From Albugo candida (lineage: Eukaryota > Oomycota > Peronosporomycetes > Albuginales), in NCBI GenBank assembly GCA_040437565.1, contig JBDOQK010000066.1:121217-185216 (forward strand): a stretch of DNA of 64,000 bases, written 5' to 3'. Below, in pieces: positions 56,106 to 64,000 of this stretch. How positions within the stretch are numbered: position 1 is the first letter of the stretch; the number at the start of each line of letters is the position of its first letter. A program made the position numbers and the translations under genes. A model generated the notes under the pieces. It was not told the origin of the DNA. It was given only the letters and a program-made list of their open reading frames with translations, and did no database searches.

Positions 56106-56441
56106 CTATGCTCCATTACCTTTACAATAACCGGTGTGCATAGCATTAAAATTCTGTTGTAGTTTCTCCAGGAGCTCTTCATTTACATCCGTCATGGGAT
56201 ACTTTTTTCGAAGCTGTTCATATGTGGGCAAGTTGAAGAGATTTCCGTAAGGTTTTGTAGTTTTTTCAAAAAATTTTATATCCAATGCGGCTTCGATGGC
56301 ATCCGCAGTCTCCTGACAGAGTAGGGACATTCCAGATGGATACTCACGGGAGTGGGCGGGGGTAGGCGTCCCTGAATGTTGTCGACTTAAAAGCAGTATA
56401 AATCCGGCGATTGTAATTCTTCGAGGTGTGACACGAGCCAT
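56106..56441 (-). CDS. Small secreted protein candidate, 111 aa
   Basis: I chose the ATG at 56441; the longer frame begins with GTG at 56510. The protein begins MARVTPRRITIAGFILLLSR, a basic N terminus and hydrophobic core as in signal peptides, with likely cleavage around the following HSGTPTPAHS (about residues 22-31). The rest is helical and acidic/basic mixed (NEELLEKLQQNFNAM) with two cysteines (about 40 and 106). No known domain. Intact, so possibly a functional small secreted protein. Confidence 0.5.
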   Translation of the reverse strand: MARVTPRRITIAGFILLLSRQHSGTPTPAHSREYPSGMSLLCQETADAIEAALDIKFFEKTTKPYGNLFNLPTYEQLRKKYPMTDVNEELLEKLQQNFNAMHTGYCKGNGA

Positions 56442-56861
56442 TCTGGTAATTGAATCGGTTTGAATAGTCGAGAGTAAATTTGAAAGTGAAAGCAGGATAA
56501 TTGCGTTCACTGTACATGCGCGGGTCTCCCACTTTGAGACGATTCCAAATTTTCAGAGCAAATACAGTAAAGAGGTCATTTATCATAGTCTAAGGATCGG
56601 GTAACGCTGGAAAGTTGTACAGCTTCCCAAGGACATACACAAGCTGAAAAGGAAATGGAGTTTATTAGCTCCATGCTGATTTTGACTGTACACATAGAAA
56701 TGGTTTTACAATGAGAAACGGGACGTTTGCAAAGTCAGACGCACGATTCAAACCGAAGAATAAAAGCTTCTTCGATTGAAAATCGCAAGCGCGCCCGGCA
56801 TACTGGAATTATCTCTTAGCTATTTACTAGCCAGGCTCCAACAAAGTTCTCCTCGCTTTTT

Positions 56862-57118
56862 TGATTTTATGCAACGCTGCTCTTTTAATATTCAGCTATA
56901 ACCAATACATGCTCCTTGGTTTTTATGATAATATCCAACGCTGTTGCTGACTTTCGCGGTAAAGTCCAGTCTATTCCCCTTCGTTTTCTGATAACATTCA
57001 ACGCTGTCCCTGCTTTCCTGGTAGAATGTAGACTATGCTACTGTGTTTCTGATAAAACCCAAGACTGTCCCTGCTTACCTGATAAATCTGACACCTGCTC
57101 CTCCATTTTCGGATGAGA
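56862..57118. repeat. Imperfect about 63-bp tandem repeat (minisatellite)
   Basis: The phrase TGATAAnATnCAACGCTGTnnCTG recurs with starts at about 56862, 56926, 56989 and 57050 (spacings 64, 63 and 61), and a half unit at 57080. Units have diverged. The period is a multiple of three, and on the minus strand the units read as similar 21-residue blocks (RKAGTALNVIRKRRGIDWTL; RKSATALDIIIKTKEH), interrupted by stops. Confidence 0.7.
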
Positions 57119-60100
57119 TGAATGAGCTGGTACGACATTGCAAGCCCATTTTATATAGACACGTTCCAATAATGTCCAAATGAATGAGTAACTAGGATAA
57201 GCTAGTTTTGGGTATCAGACACATTGAACGCCTTTAAAGCGCAATTTTGTAAAGCAAGTAGCGGCAATTCTATAGCATTCACCCAAACATCGTGACATCA
57301 CAAAGAGCTCATTGACACCAATCAGAACCAGCTATACAAGGCAAAACGTCTGGCCTCCGATCATATTGCTATATCTCACAGAGGTGTAATGGCGCGCACA
57401 ATCGTTCAAGTAATTTGATGATAAAAGTTTCCAATGGTTGCCATTTGCGGAGCGCAATGTTACTTATTTACTTTCCAAAGTATTGATGATAATCAGGAAT
57501 GAATGCAAACAGGTAGAATCATGGGGGTTCTTGGCTTTAGCTGATCCAAATCAAGACACCAATTTGACAGCCATACATTTTGTAACGGAAGTAGCTTCGA
57601 CGCAAAATCTTCCAAATTCGACCTCAACAGGACCTTCGCGTTCTCAACAAGTTGAATATAGAAGAATGGTCACTATGATGGAACAAGCTGTCCAACTTAG
57701 CGACCAATAAGCCAATAACTCACCAGGACAAGTCAAAGATCCAGTTTGGTATGCATTTACACACGACTGAATGAGGCATTCTATCATCGACCGCTTTGGA
57801 ATATAATAACAGAAATGCCAAGCAAGCAACGATAAGGCGTGGTCGTAAAACTACGTAATGCCTGTACAAAACACTACATAAAGCTCATAACGTTGTGAGG
57901 GGGGGGGGGTAGGATTTGCTTTTATTTGGTGCCGCAAAAGCTGATCAAGGTGGGTTAAAATCGATTTGGTAACACAAACATGCAATGAGATGGAGTTTAT
58001 CGTCAAGATGACCGTACATAAATCCCAGCGGCGAAGTTGTTGGAGTGTCACATGGACTTGGCCTTCTTGAGGAGTTGGAATCATGGTAAGAAAGAAATTC
58101 TCAGCAGCAACAAACTGAGGTTTTGTCAGTTAGATGTCTGAGACGTTGAAGAATAATCCTGGGTCTTATACCATGCTTTCGACTCACTCCCGGCCGACTG
58201 AGCCACTCTCGAACATCTTGTTGCCACACTTCGAGAAACATTTGTCGAAAAGCTCTACGTGTCCAATAGCACTCATTACATTCAGGCGCATGAAGTGATT
58301 CACGAACTAATGTTCCGACAAAGCTTGTTCATTTGCTGTTTACGGCGGCTTCTCTAGGGAAAGTATCCTGGGAAATTTCAAGACAGAGCAATTATCGGTT
58401 GGAAATGTGTCTCTTCTTTGCGTCTCTTCGATCGTAAGTGGAAATCAAGTCAGCATGATTAGATCGGTGATTTTTCTCGAGGCTAAATACACGCGTGATA
58501 ATGTGTGGATATCGTCGATGCAACTTCGGATAATTTACACAGCATGAGACGTGGTGCATTATTAGGTTACGCACAAAATGACGGAAGAAACGTTTAAGAT
58601 GGTGGGAGTTCTCTCATATCACAGACAATTTTGATCGCGACTCGTCCGAAGACTCATACTTGATCAATTCAATGCACTAATCCCGCTTGAAAGTGTGCTT
58701 ATTGCGATTGCGATAGAGCGGTGATTTTGACTTTAATATTTCGATGACTTCGCGTCCTCAATATTCTTCGACACGCTAGCTCAAATCAGTAAATTGTCAA
58801 ATCGAGTCAAGAGCCATCCATCATCCTTGACTGTGCAACATTTGGACTGAAGCAGTACTTGATAGAATATATCCGTTTTTATTTATCTGCAGTACCCCAA
58901 GAACCTATGGTGAACTCATACAGATGACATGAATTTGGTGGCAATAGAAGCTGTGAAAAAAGTTTTCATTGAAGCCAAGAAAGCTCAAACCAACCATTCG
59001 AATTCTTTATGTAGTAGTTGTTGCTTGTGGAACGTACTCGATGCTCACGACAAATTCTTAATTTCGTTGTCCTGGCAATTAAGAGCTAATAAATGCTATA
59101 GGCAGGTGAGACAATTGTCCATCAGGTACCCACCCATTTTCAACAAATGATGCGAAGCTCGGTGTACGCTTTGAATGCTTATGAGTTGGAAATCCGTCAT
59201 AAATGGAGGTGTAAGTTATTGATGGTGATGAAGGTGATAAGATTGAAGGAGTAAAAAAGCTGCTGAGAGGAACACAAGTGGTTAACCCGAAGAGCACTCT
59301 TCACAGGGTAACGCTTAAGCATCTTCGATATTTACGGCAGAACAAGTACCCGGAATGCACATCACTTACGATGCTAATGGATGGACACGCTCTGTAGTCA
59401 CGGTGTGATATCCCAACATGAGTACTATGGTTTAGTATCTGCGATAGAGACCAAATAAAAAGGTTCCATTCAAATGGAACATGCTTGGAATTGAATCAGG
59501 CTAAGCAATAATAATATTTAGGAGCTACTTGTTAGGGATGAAGTTCAGATCGTAGATGACTGCTCGATACCTAATACCATTCCTCCGGCCAATTTTACGA
59601 CGCTCAATCTTTTCTATACACCTATGCTTCCTGACGTCCTTGCGTTGAGTCGATCACATTGTAGAGCGAACGTCATGCATTTCTGTCGGAGAACGATCAA
59701 AGAAATCCGTCGTACAGATGGCACAACAATCTATACCTTCATACGGAAGACTACTTGTCTGACGCCCGGGCATTTCTTTCCAGTATAAGGAGAGACTAAT
59801 ATTCAGACCATTCACAAGAATTGATGGCTACTAAAAGTATGCGATCACTTCTATTTTCCGGCATACCTGCGCTAGTACTGTATGACTGCTGNNNNNNNNN
59901 NNNNNNNNNNNNNNNNNNNNNNNNNNNNNNNNNNNNNNNNNNNNNNNNNNNNNNNNNNNNNNNNNNNNNNNNNNNNNNNNNNNNNNNNNNNACTTTTGGT
60001 TTTTGAATGTCACAAACAGAATATAATCCTCAACCATTTCTCTCTTTAGGTAGCCAAATTCAGCCTATGGACCCAATCATCAGCTCATGGTTGTACCTTA

Positions 60101-60361
60101 CCTACCCTTTGTGCGTAAATCATTATCTCTACCAAAGTGGCGACTAATCGACAAAAAAGATGTCTATCATCGATAATGTGAGTTCATCTTCAAAAACTTT
60201 CAGCGACATGATTCCAGCATATTAATTTCAGTCAAGCATTGAATTTTCGCTGCTAGCTCGCTTTGAGGAATTCTTGATATACGTTCAAAGTCCAGCGCAG
60301 GTCCGAGCTATAGGCAACAACTATGAACATTCGGGTATTCAATTTGACCAGTTGCCAAACT
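57119..60361. other. 3.2 kb, exon-like fragments, no complete gene
   Basis: Plus strand 57438-57710 (90 codons, TTG start, ending MEQAVQLSDQ), about 58190-58330 (TLRETFVEKLYVSNSTHYIQ) and 59522-59788 (an 89-codon open segment right after an acceptor-like ATATTTAG, containing IVDDCSIPNTIPPANFTTLN) look like exons or relics, family unknown. A G11 run lies at about 57899-57909. The gap 59892-59991 lies in this stretch. Confidence 0.4.
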
Positions 60362-60773
60362 GTAGCAGACTTTTGATTGAAAGTGACAATGTGATGTAAC
60401 GCTTCAATAGATGTGAATAGAGGCTGATTGCATTGTTTCAGTCTACGGAATTACAAGGAAAAGACGCATGCTCAATCGTGTCGTGTGAACAGCTCGATTG
60501 ATAGTTCCACTCATCGANNNNNNNNNNNNNNNNNNNNNNNNNNNNNNNNNNNNNNNNNNNNNNNNNNNNNNNNNNNNNNNNNNNNNNNNNNNNNNNNNNN
60601 NNNNNNNNNNNNNNNNNGTAGCAGACTTTTGATTGAAAGTGACAATGTGATGTAACGCTTCAATAGATGTGAATAGAGGCTGATTGCATTGTTTCAGTCT
60701 ACGGAATTACAAGGAAAAGACGCATGCTCAATCGTGTCGTGTGAACAGCTCGATTGATAGTTCCACTCATCGA
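60362..60773. repeat. 156-bp unmerged contig overlap around gap 60518-60617
   Basis: 60362-60517 equals 60618-60773 (offset 256), both abutting the N run. Assembly artefact. Confidence 0.85.
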
Positions 60774-60912
60774 GTGAATTCTGATTGTGTTTATTAATTA
60801 AGTTCATGGGGTACATCTGGGGTAAGGAAATGTATATCGAAAGACTGATAGACTTTGATTAAAGAAGTAGAATGCTTGGAAAGCTAAGATTCGAAAGATC
60901 CTTTTCAATATA

Positions 60913-61697
60913 ATGAGTGCAACGGAGCGGCACCGGCCCTGTAAACCAATTCGCGATGCCATAGTTTTGGCACAGCATTACACAGTTCACATTCTACGAA
61001 AGCATCTCGAGACTCAACGAGCTTGGTGAGCATCAATTCATCATCTCATGTGTGCATATCCACAACTGAACCAATCATTAGACTATCATATATCTTATAC
61101 CTAGACGTCAAGNNNNNNNNNNNNNNNNNNNNNNNNNNNNNNNNNNNNNNNNNNNNNNNNNNNNNNNNNNNNNNNNNNNNNNNNNNNNNNNNNNNNNNNN
61201 NNNNNNNNNNNNAGGAGGTGGTCCAACATAATGCGGCAGATTCAGAATCTACTTCTCAATCTATTGAACCCAGCTGTCGACCCGAGGAAGTGCACCAAAC
61301 GATATCGAAATTACGCCTATGTACGGAAAAAAATATCCCGGCGGGGTCGGTAAAGAATTTCTGTGTGAAAGTCGATGAAGCTATCCGTACCGCTCTGGCA
61401 TATCTGGGGAATCAAATACCGAGTTTGTCCACCATAAAAAAACGCATTCCGAATAAAGAGACTCTTGCTGTTGGGCAATTGGCATCCGCATACTTCTTAT
61501 ATGTATCATTGCTGGATATTGACCCAGCAAAGAGATCATTTACCTTTGACGTCGCCACTGCTATCCTTTGCGGATTATTTGCGTCTTTTGCTGCTCACAA
61601 TATTCATACTAATGCGATGGAAGCTGCTCAATCGCACGCTGTGAAGACTTTTAGATCAAGACCGGCACGCTCCACTGGTCATACGAACCAAGACTAG
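60913..61697 (+). CDS. Hypothetical protein, probably two exons, interrupted by a gap
   Basis: The gap 61113-61212 divides the gene. Right of it, a 161-codon frame runs to TAG at 61697 with a moderately hydrophobic pair of segments (GQLASAYFLYVSLLDI and TAILCGLFASFAAHN, near the C terminus) that could be membrane-associated, and a basic tail. Left of it, an ATG at 60913 opens a segment (IRDAIVLAQHYTVHILRKHL) that ends at a GTGAGC donor-like site at 61026, so I propose a first exon 60913-61025. The acceptor is not resolved: the visible candidates would create a stop at the junction. No family recognised. Confidence 0.4.
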
Positions 61698-63343
61698 AAA
61701 GCATACATCAGATGGACTCAGTCAGACCGCATAATCTGCAAGATGAATAAATTTACTGTTTTCGCTAAGCTTCCGCTAGTTGCCAGTCTTTCGCTATTTC
61801 TCAAACATTTAGCACAAGTGTTCGTGGTCAGTGCTAGAGTATCAGTATTTCACATGATCCTACTGCGTAAACTAACTGTCGCTATGATATCGTATAACAC
61901 AATCACATGCCGCCCTTTATTTGGCAAACTGTAGCTCATAGGTAAAAATATAATGGTGACAGTATATCACCAAATTCTCGACTTGCAATCGTTCAACTCC
62001 TACAAACATTTATAGCCAGCTATTCTTATACTCATTACGAGTGTCTGAAAGCTTGGAAGCTTGATCGTTGATCTATTTTGTGTCTCTTCAGGAAGATTCC
62101 TGGTGAAAGAGTCCCTTATCACAATAACAGTCAAGACCACGTTTGGTATGTGGGAATAAATCGGAAAACAAAGGAGATTACAAGTACTGCTCCATCCGGA
62201 TCGGGAAAAAACAAGTCTCAAGAGTGTTGAATGACGAGTGATGTCTGTGACCTGTCAAGAGCAATATCGCATCTGAGATCTCAACTTGGATGGCTGCATG
62301 CAATTTTTTGCCGCAAATTTTGATTTAAATTCCTCACCCTCTGCGTGAAAAGCGACCCTCTTCAAAGCAAATATCCGTCTTCATCCCCCGACCACGCCTT
62401 AGCAAAGCCCGCTATAATTTATATTGTAATGTATTCTGAACACGGAGATTAGTCGTGTTCGGTCAACGATGATATGAAAAAAGCGAATTCATACAACATA
62501 TTGGATTCTTGAAGCGGAATGAGTGCTAAAAGAATATTAAGGATCAGATCAGAAACTACGAAAATTTCTTTACACTGCTACATCTCGCATTGAAAACGAT
62601 GCTTTGGGCATCACCTAATCGTTTTGAGTCAACTAACTGGCTCACGATCAGCCGAAAGTATTGTTAGAGAAGAACATCATGAACTGAAATAGCCAATTTG
62701 GCTGCTTGAATGGGAAAATGGGAAAGCAAGTCCGTGCGTCACCGTCATTGTGAACAGATGGCTGCCCCGTTACACTTCACGAACCTATCTCAAAAATTAT
62801 TTCTATCAGCAGAAAATTTTGTAGAATCAAGTTGAGAGCACTCGTACAGTGTTTAATTGACTGGGAGAGTTTGTGACCACTTGTATTTTCATGCTACCAT
62901 CAGAGAGGACTTCACTGATCACATACTTTGGGCTTCAATTGCAGGGCATANNNNNNNNNNNNNNNNNNNNNNNNNNNNNNNNNNNNNNNNNNNNNNNNNN
63001 NNNNNNNNNNNNNNNNNNNNNNNNNNNNNNNNNNNNNNNNNNNNNNNNNNCCAGAGTATACATCATGTTTTTGTGTCTGCGTCTTTATCAGACAACGTGA
63101 TATCTCTGAGCTGACAGCTTTCTGGCTGGTACCTAATTAGTCATTAGTTTGCAACAATGCGGTTGTTGCAAAGGAAAGAGAAGCAAGTCCATTCTTGACA
63201 ATCGACTTCAAGCTAAGTTGGAGTAAGAAACTTGCTTTTTTGCGACCGCTAATGGCACGTGAATAATTCGTTGTTGATCGCCGATTTGATTAGAGACAAA
63301 TTAAGTGTGTTATTAACGACACTTACAATCATTATCAAAGTAC
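61698..63343. other. 1.6 kb including gap 62951-63050, no gene seen
   Basis: Short frames only (for example 61743-61934 plus). No coding character on either strand. Confidence 0.4.
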
Positions 63344-63385
63344 GTGTACAGAGTTGCCAGAGTTGCATGTACAACAGTTATATCA

Positions 63386-64000
63386 ATGGACGTCACCATC
63401 AATGAAGATGTATTGGAGAAGCAGCTCAAAGACATTCTTCCAACGGTAGATGCCAGCGCTGTTACCATCAAAACAATTAGCGAGATGATTCGCAAGCGAT
63501 TGGATGCATCGCAAGAGGATTTAGTCGCATGGAAACCAGCACTAAAAGCACTTATTCCCAAAATGCTGGATTGGTGCAAAAACCAATCAAATACGCAACC
63601 GGACGAAATCGATGACAAAGTCATCAACGCTTCGTATCCAGAAAGTGATGAAGCATTAGAGAGCCAAAGTGACTACAGCGGATCCGAGGTCGATCGTAAG
63701 CAGGTAATGGACTTGATAAGGATTCTATAGCGAGTACACACACAATAAAATGTAGACCGAGAAGAAACGAAAGGCAAAGAGTGAAACGAAGTGGTTGAGA
63801 AAAGCGAATCCAATTAAAAAGACTCGAATCAACCAATCTTACAACTCTGATGGATTCCAAGCTCTAAAAGAATTAGCTCGAGTTGCTGGCGTGCTCAAGT
63901 AAACCCATACTTTTACCTCAGTGAGATCATCATAACTAAAGTGTGTTGCTTCAAGTCCGGCGATATATCGAAAGCTGAAAAGCGTTACTAATGAGAAGGA
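63386..64000 (+). CDS. DEK C-terminal-domain protein, three exons visible, runs off the window
   Basis: Start at ATG 63386 (MDVTINEDVLEKQL…); the longer frame begins with GTG. The first 60 residues form a DEK_C domain (VLEKQLKDILPTVDASAVTI, ISEMIRKRLDASQEDL, KALIPKML), a helical domain that binds DNA or histones. Exon 1 is 63386-63703, a 52-bp GT-AG intron 63704-63755, exon 2 63756-63898 (TEKKRKAKSETKWLRKANPI), a 57-bp intron 63899-63955 and exon 3 from 63956. The splice junctions restore an uninterrupted frame, …ARVAGVL-N-PAIYRKLKSV…, a conserved-looking SWIB/CHZ-like tail of such proteins. An acidic stretch separates the domains. Probably a chromatin protein. Confidence 0.8.

Noticed and set aside
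57899-57909. G11 run as a regulatory or G-quadruplex element
   Set aside because: A single homopolymer in a gene-free stretch does not form a quadruplex motif by itself and is more likely slippage.
1-64000. CRISPR arrays, rRNA genes or bacterial-type operons
   Set aside because: No regularly spaced repeats, no rRNA-like conserved sequence and no polycistronic arrangement were seen. The introns, SINEs and MULEs show eukaryotic nuclear DNA.

Overview
This is nuclear DNA from a microbial eukaryote, most likely an oomycete. Pointers are compact single-exon genes, tiny GT-AG introns (52 and 57 bp in the last gene), secreted proteins with no recognisable family, a tRNA-derived SINE family and MuDR-like (MULE) transposons. 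A white-rust relative (Albugo) would fit the gene style, but the sequence does not prove genus or species. The genetic code is standard: the 653-codon frame at 1168-3129 and the 276-codon frame at 50674-51504 are uninterrupted. The window is a draft scaffold with sixteen 100-N gaps of arbitrary size. Six gaps are flanked by the same sequence on both sides (for example 10275-11285 equals 11386-12396), so these 'tandem duplications' are unmerged contig overlaps.

Layout. 0.2-6.3 kb is a compact gene block: a secreted-protein candidate (+), a ZZ zinc-finger coiled-coil protein (-), a terminal-nucleotidyltransferase-like enzyme (-) and a second secreted candidate (-). From about 6.8 kb to 50 kb and again from 52 to 63 kb the window is mostly a gene graveyard. 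Recognisable decayed copies, full of frameshifts and in-frame stops, include two inverted remnants of a Rad26/CSB (ERCC6)-type SNF2 helicase (8.85-9.3 kb + and 13.4-15.8 kb -), the tryptophan synthase beta chain (30.0-31.4 kb -), dihydrolipoamide dehydrogenase (35.0-36.0 kb +) and a DHX37/Dhr1-type DEAH RNA helicase (52.4-54.1 kb -). Several other relics cannot be named. Two adjacent, oppositely oriented MULEs with about 70-115 bp terminal inverted repeats occupy 37.0-41.96 kb. Two SINE copies lie at 25.6 kb (-) and 50.3 kb (+).

Genes that still look intact within the decayed part are a secreted protein at 31.5-32.3 kb, a protein with two Cys/His zinc-binding repeats at 50.7-51.5 kb, the start of a choline-transporter-like membrane protein at 51.8-52.3 kb (cut by a gap), a short secreted candidate at 56.1-56.4 kb, a hypothetical protein at 60.9-61.7 kb and a three-exon DEK_C-domain gene running off the right end. 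There is no evident pathway cluster. The main theme is an accessory, transposon-bearing region where copies of housekeeping genes have decayed, interspersed with candidate secreted (possibly host-interacting) genes.
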